Assembly: GCF_014652375.1 (NCBI RefSeq)
Contig: NZ_BMYR01000011.1
Coordinates: forward strand, 91,657 to 155,656
From: Alishewanella tabrizica
Lineage (GTDB): Bacteria > Pseudomonadota > Gammaproteobacteria > Enterobacterales > Alteromonadaceae
Direction of reading: 5' to 3'
DNA: 64,000 nucleotides
Both the position numbers and the translations under genes were made by a program. How positions within the stretch are numbered: the stretch's first letter is position 1; each line of letters begins with the position of its first letter. A model generated the notes under the pieces. The model was given only the letters and a program-made list of their open reading frames with translations. It was not told the DNA's origin and made no database searches. Shown here piece by piece: positions 7,725 through 16,729 of this stretch.

Positions 7725-8774
7725 CTAAACCATTGCCTGTTGCGACTTGCTGGCAAACTGCTGCAATATCCCAGTTTGAATATCTGCTTGGCTATACACC
7801 CCAGTATCCAGCACCCAGCCACTCACTAAGCAGGCAGGCGTTACATCAAACGCCGGGTTAAAGACTGGGGCTTGCTCGGGTGCCCAAAGGGTTTGACCAA
7901 AGGCACCTCTTACGCCGCGCACTTCGTCGGCGGCGCGCTGTTCAATCGGAATGGCGCTACCATCTGGGCAACTTAAATCGATGGTGGTATGCGGGGCAAC
8001 CACATAAAATGGGATATTATGATAATGCGCCAGCACAGCCAGACTATACGTGCCCACCTTATTGGCAAAATCGCCGTTAGCGGCTATACGATCAGCGCCA
8101 ACAAAGAGGCGATCCACCTCGCCACGCGCCATTAACATGCCAGCCATATTGTCGCAAATAAGCTGAAAAGGAATACCCAATTGCTGGCACTCCCAGGCGG
8201 TTAAGCGGCCGCCTTGCAGGAGTGGCCGGGTTTCATCTACCCAAAGCTGAATCGTTTTACCCTGTTGCTGCGCCAAGCTAATCACCCCCAAGGCCGTCCC
8301 AACACCCGCTGTTGCTAAGCCGCCGGTATTACAATGGGTTAATAACCGCTCTTTGGGCTGCACTAAGGCAGCACCATGCTCGGCCATACGTTGGCACAGC
8401 GCCACATCTTCGGCAAATAAGGCTTCGGCACACGCCACGGCGGCATCGGCAAAATCCGCTTGCTGTAAAGCACGTATCATCGCATCAAGATTATTCATTA
8501 AATTTACGGCAGTAGGCCTTGCCGCGCGGAGTATTTCAGCGGCTTGCAGCAGTTGCTCGCGGCTATCACCTTGAGTTGCCCGATATGCCAGCAATAGGCT
8601 GGCACCAATACCAATAGCCGGCGCACCACGCAGCTGTAAGCGCTGAATCAGCGTTACCATTTGCATTACGGTAGTACAGTGTACCCAGTGTTGCTGATGT
8701 GGTAACAGCGTTTGATCCAAAACATACAGCTCGCCTTGTACAGTTTTTAGGCTAAGCGCCAGCAGGTTTTTCAT
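7725..8774 (-). CDS. mtnA: Methylthioribose-1-phosphate isomerase MtnA
   Basis: A 349-residue member of the eIF2B-alpha-like aldose-ketose isomerases, converting methylthioribose-1-phosphate to methylthioribulose-1-phosphate. Family signatures are plain: [29 protein letters not shown] with the catalytic cysteine, and [19 protein letters not shown] with the catalytic aspartate. I chose the ATG at 8774 ([10 protein letters not shown]). The longer frame to 8846 would place the MetJ boxes inside the coding region and has no family-like sequence. The gene is divergent from mtnK across a 91-base gap that holds a consensus met box. Confidence 0.95.
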   Translation of the reverse strand: MKNLLALSLKTVQGELYVLDQTLLPHQQHWVHCTTVMQMVTLIQRLQLRGAPAIGIGASLLLAYRATQGDSREQLLQAAEILRAARPTAVNLMNNLDAMIRALQQADFADAAVACAEALFAEDVALCQRMAEHGAALVQPKERLLTHCNTGGLATAGVGTALGVISLAQQQGKTIQLWVDETRPLLQGGRLTAWECQQLGIPFQLICDNMAGMLMARGEVDRLFVGADRIAANGDFANKVGTYSLAVLAHYHNIPFYVVAPHTTIDLSCPDGSAIPIEQRAADEVRGVRGAFGQTLWAPEQAPVFNPAFDVTPACLVSGWVLDTGVYSQADIQTGILQQFASKSQQAMV

Positions 8775-8797
8775 AACATAGATCCATTTAGCATTGC

Positions 8798-8813
8798 AGA
8801 CGTCTAGAAGTTT
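8798..8813. promoter_or_regulatory. MetJ operator, mtnA/mtnK divergent promoter
   Basis: AGACGTCT (8798-8805) is a perfect met box and is followed immediately by AGAAGTTT (8806-8813), which matches 6 of 8. Two adjacent boxes are the minimum MetJ target. It lies 24 bases upstream of the mtnA start and 53 upstream of mtnK. Confidence 0.85.
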
Positions 8814-8865
8814 TGCGATTATGCAAGCTTTCGTTTTTTGATTCAAGTAACAAGGGCTTTTGTAA

Positions 8866-10083
8866 ATGACGGCTTATCAAATCTTTACTTCCGAACAGGC
8901 CATGCGGTTTGCCGATGAACACAGTGAGCTATTTGGCGAACATAGCAAACTGAGCGCGACGGAGTTTGGTGACGGCAACCTTAATCTGGTGTTTCGTGTT
9001 GTTAACGATAAAGGGACTTCATTGATTGTGAAGCAAGCCCTGCCCTACGCCCGCTGTGTAGGAGAAAGCTGGCCACTGAGCACCGATAGGGCACGCATAG
9101 AAGCCGAGGTATTAAAATTACACGCCCGCTTTTGCCCGGAACATACGGTGGAGGTGCTGCATTTTGATCGAGCGTTATCGGCGATTCTAATGGAAGATTT
9201 AAAGCAGTATGACATCCTGCGCACAGCCCTGATCAAAGGTAAGCAGTTTGCCCATTTGGCTCCACAGCTGGCGAACTATCTGGCCAATACGCTGTTTTAT
9301 ACCAGCGACTTTGTACTCACCGGCCCCGCCAAAAAAGCTGCCGTCGCGCAATTTACTAACCCTGATCTGTGTTTAATTACCGAAGATTTATTTTTTACCG
9401 ATCCGTATTGCAACCACGAGCGCAATACGATTCATAGCCTGATTCTGCCAAGCGCTCGTGCACTTTGGTACGATACCGACTTGCAGGCAGAAGTGGCCAT
9501 GTTAAAAGCGGATTTTTTATCTAAACCTCAAGCCTTATTGCATGGCGATTTACACAGCGGCAGCATTTTTATTAATAACGAGAATTGCAAAGTTATCGAT
9601 GCTGAGTTTGGTTTTTACGGCCCAATTGGGTTTGATGTTGGTGTGTTAATTGGCAATTTACTGATTAATTATGTTGCCAGCCCGGGGGTGTTTAAAACGC
9701 CCGAAGAACAATCGCAGCAGCAACACTACTTACTTACTCAAATCCACACCCTTTGGCAACATTTTGCCGACACTTTTAGCCAATTACAACAAACTGCCAC
9801 CCAAGATCCCACGCTACAAAATAGCCGCTATCAGCAACGCTTTTTACAACAGGTGTTCACCGATGCTATCGGCTACGCAGGTTGCGAGCTGATCAGGCGT
9901 ACGGTGGGGTTAGCCCATGTGGCAGATTTAGAGCGCATCAGCGACGCAAAACAACGGGCAGTGTGTGAAATACATGCGCTTACTTTGGGGCGAGTATTAA
10001 TACTGGAACGGGCGCAATTAGACTCAATCACCGCCTTACTAGACAAAGTACAACGTACTGTTGCCGCCATAGCAGCGCCCTAG
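8866..10083 (+). CDS. mtnK: 5-Methylthioribose kinase MtnK
   Basis: A 405-residue kinase of the aminoglycoside-phosphotransferase/choline-kinase fold. It phosphorylates methylthioribose at C1, the entry step of the pathway. The ATP-side glycine loop is [12 protein letters not shown] near the N-terminus. The catalytic loop is [13 protein letters not shown] (Brenner motif) and the metal-binding loop is [17 protein letters not shown]. Length matches the family. No methylthioadenosine nucleosidase gene is in the window, so methylthioribose must come from a nucleosidase encoded elsewhere or from outside the cell. Confidence 0.95.
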   Translation: MTAYQIFTSEQAMRFADEHSELFGEHSKLSATEFGDGNLNLVFRVVNDKGTSLIVKQALPYARCVGESWPLSTDRARIEAEVLKLHARFCPEHTVEVLHFDRALSAILMEDLKQYDILRTALIKGKQFAHLAPQLANYLANTLFYTSDFVLTGPAKKAAVAQFTNPDLCLITEDLFFTDPYCNHERNTIHSLILPSARALWYDTDLQAEVAMLKADFLSKPQALLHGDLHSGSIFINNENCKVIDAEFGFYGPIGFDVGVLIGNLLINYVASPGVFKTPEEQSQQQHYLLTQIHTLWQHFADTFSQLQQTATQDPTLQNSRYQQRFLQQVFTDAIGYAGCELIRRTVGLAHVADLERISDAKQRAVCEIHALTLGRVLILERAQLDSITALLDKVQRTVAAIAAP

Positions 10084-10189
10084 CCCAGCAGCAGAAAGAT
10101 AGTAAACGGTTATGAGGAAAACGCCTTGTAATACCTGCTTACATTTTTCCGCTATTTACGGCTAGTTGTGCTGTAATAGCCATGGCACA

Positions 10190-10215
10190 CTGTTGTTAAT
10201 AAACTATTACAACAG
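10190..10215. promoter_or_regulatory. Inverted repeat before the ABC exporter operon
   Basis: CTGTTGT (10190-10196) and ACAACAG (10209-10215) are perfect inverted arms, and the inner bases AATA and TATT extend the pairing with one bulge. The right arm runs into the ribosome site of the ATPase gene, so this may be an operator or a translation-blocking hairpin. Confidence 0.4.
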
Positions 10216-10224
10216 GAAAGCGCC

Positions 10225-10905
10225 ATGATTGAAGCCAGCTTGCTGTGTAAATTTTTTGGTAATGGTGACACCCAAGTCAAAGCCTTACGCGATGTGACAT
10301 TACGCATTGCCGAAAACGAATTTGTCGCCATTATGGGCAGCTCAGGCTCAGGTAAGTCAACCTTGATGAACATACTTGGCTGTTTAGATACCCCAAGTAG
10401 CGGCCACTATAAATTAGCTGGTGCCACGGTAAGTGAACTTAACGACGAACAATTGTCGGCGATGCGCAATCAGCATATTGGCTTTATTTTTCAATCTTTT
10501 CATTTGCTTCCGCGCCTTACAGCAGCAGAAAACGTTGCCCTACCGCTGCGCTATACTGATACCCCAACAGAGTTGGCACTGCAGCGGGCTGAAAGCCTGT
10601 TACACCAAGTGGGATTAGGCCATCGGATGCATCACAAACCGGCTGAAATGTCTGGTGGTCAGCGGCAACGCGTTGCCATTGCCCGTGCGCTAATAAATGA
10701 TCCTAAGGTGATTTTTGCTGATGAACCAACAGGTAATTTAGATAGCAAAACCTCTGTAGAAATTATGCAGCTGCTCACCGAGCTACACCGTCGCGGTAAT
10801 ACCGTGGTGATGGTGACACACGAAGATGATATTGCCGCCTATGCACAGCGCGTAATCAGAATGCGTGATGGCCATATTTTGGAGGACAGCGCATGTTCGG
10901 TATAA
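10225..10905 (+). CDS. ABC transporter ATP-binding protein (MacB/LolD type)
   Basis: A 226-residue nucleotide-binding subunit. Walker A is GSSGSGKSTLMN, the Q-loop region FIFQSFHLLPRLTAAENVALP is typical of the MacB/LolD/FtsE group, the signature is MSGGQRQRVAIARAL and Walker B is VIFADEPTGNLD. The H-loop is VTHEDD. It is the first gene of a five-gene operon and overlaps the next gene by 13 bases. The partner permease is the last gene (14020-15255), so ATPase and permease are separate polypeptides, unlike in E. coli MacB. Confidence 0.9.
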   Translation: MIEASLLCKFFGNGDTQVKALRDVTLRIAENEFVAIMGSSGSGKSTLMNILGCLDTPSSGHYKLAGATVSELNDEQLSAMRNQHIGFIFQSFHLLPRLTAAENVALPLRYTDTPTELALQRAESLLHQVGLGHRMHHKPAEMSGGQRQRVAIARALINDPKVIFADEPTGNLDSKTSVEIMQLLTELHRRGNTVVMVTHEDDIAAYAQRVIRMRDGHILEDSACSV

Positions 10906-11843
10906 GTGTGTTATTGGCTACGAGTATAGGCCTGCAAGCGCAAACTGAATTACCCTTATTATTAACGGGGAGCTTAGTCTCTGAGTATCGGCAAAATATT
11001 GTCGCCCCTATAAGTGACACCTGGCGTATTCAAGTGCAATGGTTAAAACCAGAGGCTGAAAAAGTTCAGGCTGGGGATTTAGTGGCGGTATTTGACGCTG
11101 GCAGCATTCAAACCAACATCGAGCGTTTAAAAAACCAATTGGTCAGTGCTGAAGAGCAATTTAAACAACTTGAAAGTAGCCATGCCCAAAGCGTAATGGA
11201 AGCCGATTATGAATTAGCGCGGCGGAAATTATTACTGGAAAAGGCCGATATTGATGCCGCAATCCCCAAAGATAACTTAAGTTTGTACGATTACGAGAAT
11301 AATCAGTTGCAGCAACAACGTGCCCAAACAGAGTTAAAAAAAGCCGTAGAAACCTTGGCTACCACGAAAATTGAGCAACAAACCGCTCTCCAAAAACAAC
11401 AATTAGTGATTAGTAAAAGCCAGTTAGAATTGGCAGAAGCAGAAAAAACGCTGACCACCATGAGTGTGTATGCCGAACGCGATGGCGCCATAAGCTATGG
11501 ATTGCATCCTTGGTATCGCACTAAGCTGTTTGCAGGTGTCACCGCGCAACCGGGCTGGCAAATTGCCGAAGTAACCGAACAACAAGGGTTATATGTAGAA
11601 GCGTGGGTGCATGAAGTTGATGTGCCGCGTTTACAACAAGCCACACGCATTCAAGCCCGTTTTGATATTGCACCCGAGCAGCCGTTTAACGTGACGCTAG
11701 CGCAATTAGCGGGGCAAGGTGAAAAACGTCAAGCGTGGGGTAATGCTTTGTATTATAAAGCGAAATTTACAGCTGACACCTTACCCATTCGCCAACCATT
11801 ACTGGGTATGGGATTATTAATAGAGGCGCGCCATGCCGAATAA
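10893..11843 (+). CDS. Periplasmic adaptor (HlyD-like), first of three
   Basis: A 316-residue protein with a hydrophobic N-terminus (about residues 1-17) that looks like a signal sequence lacking the usual positive charge. A lipoyl-like half (VQAGDLVAVFDAGS) leads into a long alpha-helical hairpin rich in Q, E and K (about residues 70-190), followed by a second lipoyl half (ERDGAISYGLHPW) and a beta-barrel domain. This is the architecture of membrane fusion proteins of ABC and RND exporters. It overlaps the genes on both sides (13 and 11 bases). It is clearly different in sequence from the two adaptors that follow. Confidence 0.75.
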   Translation: MFGISVLLATSIGLQAQTELPLLLTGSLVSEYRQNIVAPISDTWRIQVQWLKPEAEKVQAGDLVAVFDAGSIQTNIERLKNQLVSAEEQFKQLESSHAQSVMEADYELARRKLLLEKADIDAAIPKDNLSLYDYENNQLQQQRAQTELKKAVETLATTKIEQQTALQKQQLVISKSQLELAEAEKTLTTMSVYAERDGAISYGLHPWYRTKLFAGVTAQPGWQIAEVTEQQGLYVEAWVHEVDVPRLQQATRIQARFDIAPEQPFNVTLAQLAGQGEKRQAWGNALYYKAKFTADTLPIRQPLLGMGLLIEARHAE

Positions 11844-12837
11844 CACCGCTTTACCTTTACTGCTTGGCTGTAGCTTATGGCTTACGGCTTGCCAGCCCGC
11901 TACCGAAACCGTTATCAATGCGCCAACTGCGGCCAGTGTGCGCGCTACTGGCCAATTGGCTGCCGCGAATTCATTTACCGTATCGCCCCCCAGTGTTGGC
12001 CGCATGTGGCAGTATAATATTCGGGAAATGGCACCAGAAGGCACTATGCTAACCAAAGACACGTCGGTTATTGCCTTTGATGGCCAAAGCCTACAAGATG
12101 AATTACGCAATAAAACCTTAGAACTAAAAAGTGCAGAACAAGAGCTCACCAATCGGCTAACGGCGGACGAACAGCGTTTTGAAGAGCTAAAATTACAACA
12201 AGCTGAACGTAAAAATGATCACGATCGTGAAAAGCGCAAAGCAGAAATAGTCGATCATTCCCGTTCAGAAAATGATCGCCGTAAAGCGCAAATTGATTAT
12301 ACCATCGCGCAAAGCCAGTATCAGTTAGCCCAAAGCCGTTTAGACTTTCATCAGCAACAACGTGCGGCGGAAAAACAAATTATCTCCTCTAAAATTAGCC
12401 GCTTAACTGCTGAGGTGCAGCAATTACAGCGCGAATTGGCGTCGTTACGCATCCAAGCGCCTTTTGACGGCATTATGGTGTACGTGCCTGACTATAATGG
12501 TGAAAAATCTTCTGTTGGCGACACGATTCAATTTGGTCAACCGATTGCGGAAGTCAGTCAACTAGATACGCTCTATATCAAAACGGAAATTGATGAAATT
12601 GATTTAAAGTTTCTGCAACCTGGATTAACGGTACAAATTACCTTAGATGCTTACCCAGAACGCAGCTTTAGCGGTGTGTTAACCGATTTGGGCAATGCCG
12701 TACGTAATAAGTCGGCCGAAAATTTAAGTCGGGTGGTAGATGCCAGCATCACTATGGATACGCCTGACTTGGCTATTATGCGCCCAGGCATGACAGCCCG
12801 CTTACAAATACGTTTAGCGCAAGGAGAGCGCCCATGA
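11833..12837 (+). CDS. Periplasmic adaptor lipoprotein (HlyD/MacA-like), second
   Basis: A 334-residue adaptor. The N-terminus ends in LWLTAC, a good lipobox with Cys20, so it is probably anchored by lipid. A long charged coiled coil at about residues 85-200 (SAEQELTNRL, EREKRKAE-like heptads) is flanked by lipoyl halves. The second half contains RIQAPFDGIMVYVPDY and GDTIQFGQPIAEVS, the usual RND/MacA-type signature. A C-terminal barrel follows. It ends in an ATGA overlap with the next gene. Confidence 0.8.
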   Translation: MPNNTALPLLLGCSLWLTACQPATETVINAPTAASVRATGQLAAANSFTVSPPSVGRMWQYNIREMAPEGTMLTKDTSVIAFDGQSLQDELRNKTLELKSAEQELTNRLTADEQRFEELKLQQAERKNDHDREKRKAEIVDHSRSENDRRKAQIDYTIAQSQYQLAQSRLDFHQQQRAAEKQIISSKISRLTAEVQQLQRELASLRIQAPFDGIMVYVPDYNGEKSSVGDTIQFGQPIAEVSQLDTLYIKTEIDEIDLKFLQPGLTVQITLDAYPERSFSGVLTDLGNAVRNKSAENLSRVVDASITMDTPDLAIMRPGMTARLQIRLAQGERP

Positions 12838-14018
12838 AAACCCGTTTAATGCTAGCCTGTCTCATGTTCTTACTCTTAACCCGATGCGCAGAATATACTG
12901 AGCGTGATGCCGTGATCACCTTAGAAACGGGCACGCTAACGCATCGTATTCAAGCTGAGGGTGAATTATTTGCGGTAAACTCCATTAGCATTAACGCGCC
13001 ACAAAGTACCCGAGGCCCACGTTTTATTGCAGAAGTGGCTGCTGAATACAGCAGTGTAGCGCCGGGCGACTTGGTAATTCGATTTGATGCCACCCAGTTA
13101 GAGCGCAGCTTGCGTGATGCCGATAATGCGCTCGCCGGTGTGTTAGCAGATCAGCAATTTAAAGGTGCGCAACAAGCAGCAGAGCTAACCAATATTGGTT
13201 TAGATCAGCGTTTAGTGCAGCAAGAGTTTGCCTTTGCCGATCGCTTTAGTATTGATGATGTACAAATCCGCTCGCGCTTAGAAATTTTAGATTCACTACA
13301 AAACAAAGAATTTTTAGGTGAAAAACAGTCCTACCTGACATGGCAAGAACAGAGTTTTGCCAGTCGCTCACAAGGCGAGCTAGATTTGTTACGTTTACAA
13401 AAAGGCCAGCAACAAGGCTTATTAGAGCAAGCACAATCAGGTCTTGCAGCACTGGAAATACGTGCACCCCATACGGGTATCTTACTTTATGAAGCCAATT
13501 GGCGCGGCGAAAAACCCGAAGTGGGCCGCATGGTATTTCCTGGCGAACGGTTAGGCAGCATTCCCGATCTCAGTTTGCAACATTTGCGCTTGCAAATTAT
13601 CGAACAAGAAGCGGTAGGACTGGCTGCCGAACAACAGGTTCGCTTTGTATTAACGTCCCGCCCAGAGCAAGTATTAGAAGGGAAGATCCTAAGTGTCGGT
13701 CAAGTTGCTCAATCGCGTGAACGGCGAGATCCACGCCGCTATATTGAGGTAGTTGTTGAACCCGCAGCACAGCATTCGTTCTTTTTACCTGGGGCGAAAG
13801 CGCGAGCAGAAATTTTTGCCAACACCTTGGAGCAGGTGTTAACCGTGCCCTTACAGGCCGTATTTAGTGATGATTCTGGGCAATATGTTTGGAAAAAATA
13901 CGGCTTAGGTTTTCAGCGCCAGCCGATCACTTTGGGTGCAAAAAGTTTAACCCATGCTGAAATCACCAGTGGTGCCGAAGCCGGCGATACCATTGCCTTG
14001 TTAGATCCGGAGGCCTGA
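12834..14018 (+). CDS. Periplasmic adaptor (HlyD/MacA-like), third
   Basis: A 394-residue adaptor, the longest of the three. The N-terminal hydrophobic stretch ends in LLLTRC (Cys18). The arginine just before the cysteine is unusual for a lipobox, so lipidation is uncertain. Core features are LETGTLTHRIQAEGELFAV, a helical hairpin, a lipoyl half with EIRAPHTGILLYEANWRGEKP, and a C-terminal barrel plus membrane-proximal domain (VLTVPLQAVFSDD) that the first adaptor lacks. It starts in an ATGA overlap with the second adaptor and ends one base before the permease start. Confidence 0.8.
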   Translation: MKTRLMLACLMFLLLTRCAEYTERDAVITLETGTLTHRIQAEGELFAVNSISINAPQSTRGPRFIAEVAAEYSSVAPGDLVIRFDATQLERSLRDADNALAGVLADQQFKGAQQAAELTNIGLDQRLVQQEFAFADRFSIDDVQIRSRLEILDSLQNKEFLGEKQSYLTWQEQSFASRSQGELDLLRLQKGQQQGLLEQAQSGLAALEIRAPHTGILLYEANWRGEKPEVGRMVFPGERLGSIPDLSLQHLRLQIIEQEAVGLAAEQQVRFVLTSRPEQVLEGKILSVGQVAQSRERRDPRRYIEVVVEPAAQHSFFLPGAKARAEIFANTLEQVLTVPLQAVFSDDSGQYVWKKYGLGFQRQPITLGAKSLTHAEITSGAEAGDTIALLDPEA

Positions 14019-14019
14019 T

Positions 14020-15255
14020 ATGAAACACAGCGCAATGGTGAAAGACACGCTCGCTGAGCTGGCTCAACATAAATTACGCACCTTTTTAACCTTATTAGGG
14101 ATGATTTTTGGTGTCGGTGCGGTAATTGCCATGCTGAACATTGGTGAGGGTGCTGAGCGCGAAGCACTGAAAACCATTGAAACCATGGGGCTGCGCAATA
14201 TTATTGTTGAAAGCAAAACCTTTGATGAGAAAACCTTACTGGAACATCGTAAACATTCGCTTGGGTTAAGCCAAAGTGATTTACACGCCGCAATTAGCAC
14301 CTTACCCGGCATTACGGGATACAGCGCTGAGCGGCAGATAGAAACCTATTCTATTATTAGTCATAGTGGCAAAAGTGAAGGTATCGCCATTGGGGTATTA
14401 CCCAGTTATATGGCGTTAAGCAGTTTGCCCTTTGCAAGCGGGCGCAACTTTACCGAATTAGAAGAGACTTATGCAGCTCAAGTCGCGGTATTAGGCTCAC
14501 AAATGGCGGCCAGTTTGTTTCCTCAAGGAAACGCATTGGGGCAATATGTCAAAGTGAATCATGTCTGGTTACACGTTATCGGTGTCTTAGCAGAACCTCA
14601 TACGAGTAATAACGAATTCCAAGGCATTAAGTTAGGGGGCGAACAAAACCAATTATTTATGCCGCTACAAACCGCGCATAATCGCTTTCGCGCCCTACCA
14701 TTAACCGCTGAATTAAGTTCGTTCCGCGTGCAATTAGCTGACGGAGTCGTTAGCGCCGTGACCGCACAAGCGCTGAACTTTTTATTACAGCAACGCCATA
14801 ATGATATCGACGATTTTCGTTTAATTGTGCCGGCAGCTTTACTGGCGCAACAAGAGCAAACACAAAAGATTTTTAATATTGTTATGTCTTGCGTAGCAGG
14901 CATCTCGTTACTGGTTGGCGGCATTGGTATTATGAATATTATGCTGGCCACGGTACTAGAGCGTACCAAAGAAATCGGTTTGCTGCGCGCGATTGGCGCC
15001 ACTAAACGCGATATTAAACTGCAGTTTGTTGCCGAAAGTTTTACCATTGCCATTGTCGGCGGGATTGCCGGTATTCTATTTGGCATCATTTTATCAGAGT
15101 TGATCGCCTTTTATTCTGGCTGGGCAGTCTCCTGGTCGCTACCTGCTATCGTGCTAAGCTTTAGTATTTGCGCCTTAATCGGTGTAGCATTTGGCGTGTA
15201 TCCCGCAATAAAAGCGTCGGAGCTGGATCCTATTACTGCCTTGCAAACGGATTAA
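14020..15255 (+). CDS. ABC transporter permease (MacB/FtsX type)
   Basis: A 411-residue permease. It has one membrane helix at the N-terminus (LRTFLTLLGMIFGVGAVIAM), a large periplasmic MacB-like domain (about residues 50-270), then three helices in the C-terminal FtsX domain (GIMNIMLATVLERTKEIGLL is the conserved cytoplasmic coupling region). It ends in the usual ASELDPITALQTD. With the ATPase and the three adaptors it forms a tripartite-type efflux or secretion system. No TolC-like gene is in the operon, so the outer membrane channel must be supplied elsewhere. The cargo is unknown. Confidence 0.9.
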   Translation: MKHSAMVKDTLAELAQHKLRTFLTLLGMIFGVGAVIAMLNIGEGAEREALKTIETMGLRNIIVESKTFDEKTLLEHRKHSLGLSQSDLHAAISTLPGITGYSAERQIETYSIISHSGKSEGIAIGVLPSYMALSSLPFASGRNFTELEETYAAQVAVLGSQMAASLFPQGNALGQYVKVNHVWLHVIGVLAEPHTSNNEFQGIKLGGEQNQLFMPLQTAHNRFRALPLTAELSSFRVQLADGVVSAVTAQALNFLLQQRHNDIDDFRLIVPAALLAQQEQTQKIFNIVMSCVAGISLLVGGIGIMNIMLATVLERTKEIGLLRAIGATKRDIKLQFVAESFTIAIVGGIAGILFGIILSELIAFYSGWAVSWSLPAIVLSFSICALIGVAFGVYPAIKASELDPITALQTD

Positions 15256-15313
15256 CAACCATGCTCAAAGCAAACTTCTACCTCTAGTCAGCATATTTGA
15301 TAACAAATATATG

Positions 15314-15333
15314 AGCGCTCAAGGCAGAGCGCT
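15314..15333 (+). other. Hairpin between the ABC operon and the deaminase gene
   Basis: AGCGCTC (15314-15320) pairs perfectly with GAGCGCT (15327-15333) across six bases. No T-run follows on either strand, so it may be a 3' stabiliser or a weak terminator of the exporter operon. Confidence 0.35.
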
Positions 15334-15434
15334 AACAAAATCATATCAATAGTATGCGTGTTCACTGATAAAAAAACTTAGCCCAGCTTAGTTTTAACAG
15401 CTATGCTAGCTAAATCAGCTAAAAGGAGAACAGT

Positions 15435-15878
15435 ATGCGCGATGCTTTTTTACAAGCAGCCATCGACGAAGCACAAAAAGGCTTAGCTCAAGGCGGTATT
15501 CCAATTGGCTCGGTACTGGTGATTGATGGCAAAATTGTTGGGCGTGGTCATAACCAGCGAGTGCAACAGGGTAGCGCTATTTTGCATGCTGAAATGCATT
15601 GCTTCGAGCAAGCTGGTCGTTTGTCACCTGCTGATTACAAAAAAGCCACACTTTACTCTACCTTATCGCCATGTGACATGTGCAGTGGCACGGCCTTGCT
15701 GTACGGAATACCGAAAATAGTTATTGGTGAAAACCAAACCTTTCAGGGACCAGAAGCCTATGTGCGTAGCCGAGGTGTTGAACTTAGCATAGTGCAAGAC
15801 GAAGAATGCATAAAAATGATGCAAGACTTTATCGCTGCTGCGCCTGAACTCTGGTTTGAAGATATTGGTAAAATATGA
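15435..15878 (+). CDS. Cytosine deaminase, yeast Fcy1-like
   Basis: A 147-residue member of the CMP/dCMP deaminase zinc family. The zinc site is His51-Ala-Glu53 and Cys80-Asp-Met-Cys83 (LSPCDMCSG). It resembles yeast cytosine deaminase from end to end: GGIPIGSVL, GRGHNQRVQQGSA, LYSTLSPCDMC, YGIPKIVIGENQTF, and the C-terminal WFEDIG that closes the yeast active site. This is unlike the CodA amidohydrolase that most bacteria use. Cytosine to uracil is the likely reaction, though related bacterial deaminases can act on other bases. A strong AAAAGGAG ribosome site precedes it and the next gene overlaps it by 4 bases. Confidence 0.8.
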   Translation: MRDAFLQAAIDEAQKGLAQGGIPIGSVLVIDGKIVGRGHNQRVQQGSAILHAEMHCFEQAGRLSPADYKKATLYSTLSPCDMCSGTALLYGIPKIVIGENQTFQGPEAYVRSRGVELSIVQDEECIKMMQDFIAAAPELWFEDIGKI

Positions 15879-16669
15879 TTACCTTCTACAAAAACACACT
15901 ACTGTCGTTGTTATGCTGGCTAGCGCTGCCATCTTTGGCTTTTGACAAAATTCCGGTGAAGGTTGGCGCTTACGAGTTTCCTCCTTACGTCCAACTTCAA
16001 CAACATCAAGTTAATGGTTTGACTGTTGAGCTGATTGCACTGCTAAATCAATTACAGCAGAAATATCACTTTGAGTTGGTAATGACGACAGCTGTGCGTC
16101 GTCATCAAGATTTCAAACAAGGCTTATTTGATGCCATTTTCTTTGAAGATATAAATTGGGGCTGGAAGCAAAGAGAAATGCCCTTACACCATTCGGCAGC
16201 CTTTGCTCAAGACGATGAGGTATTTATAGCGCTTCGCAGCAAAGCAAAATCACAATTATGGTTTGATGATTTAAGCGGAAAAACGATCGCCGGCATTCTT
16301 GGTTACCATTATCGCATTGCTGACTATCAAACCGATCCAAAGCTTTTAGCCAGTCAATATCTAATGATCCCTGTCACAGACCACAACGCCAGTATTGAAC
16401 TCGTGTTAAAACAGCGAACCGACACAGCCATAGTGACACGTTCTTTTTTAGCACAATACCTCAATTTAAAACCGCATCACCGAGAAATCTTACTCATCTC
16501 AGAGCGCATTGATCAGCGTTACCAGCACCAGCTTTTGTTGGATGCGGAGCATTCTCTTGATATTAACACCTTGTATCAATGGGTATTCCATTTGTTACAG
16601 CAACCTGTAATGCAACAAGCTTTGACAAAACAGGGGCTGCAATTATTGCCTCCTGCCATTCCTAATTAG
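15875..16669 (+). CDS. Periplasmic substrate-binding protein (SBP_bac_3 type)
   Basis: A 264-residue protein with a signal peptide (residues 1-22, ending LPSLAF). It has a type II periplasmic-binding fold beginning VKVGAYEFPPYVQL, with GLTVELIALLNQLQQ and FKQGLFDAIFFEDI. It overlaps the cytosine deaminase gene in an ATGA, so the two are co-translated. No permease is nearby. The coupling suggests a pyrimidine-related ligand, but that is only inference; secreted proteins of this fold are common as orphans in this group of bacteria. Confidence 0.7.
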   Translation: MITFYKNTLLSLLCWLALPSLAFDKIPVKVGAYEFPPYVQLQQHQVNGLTVELIALLNQLQQKYHFELVMTTAVRRHQDFKQGLFDAIFFEDINWGWKQREMPLHHSAAFAQDDEVFIALRSKAKSQLWFDDLSGKTIAGILGYHYRIADYQTDPKLLASQYLMIPVTDHNASIELVLKQRTDTAIVTRSFLAQYLNLKPHHREILLISERIDQRYQHQLLLDAEHSLDINTLYQWVFHLLQQPVMQQALTKQGLQLLPPAIPN

Positions 16670-16729
16670 TGTTATACCTTGTGTTAGCGTGTTTTCCAGT
16701 CTGCTATTAGCGTTTCCTGAGGCCTGTCT

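Noticed and set aside
10112..10165. Possible 17-codon cysteine-containing peptide (MRKTPCNTC...) before the three-adaptor exporter
   Set aside because: Considered as an export cargo, but it has no ribosome site and no precursor-like leader; not supported.
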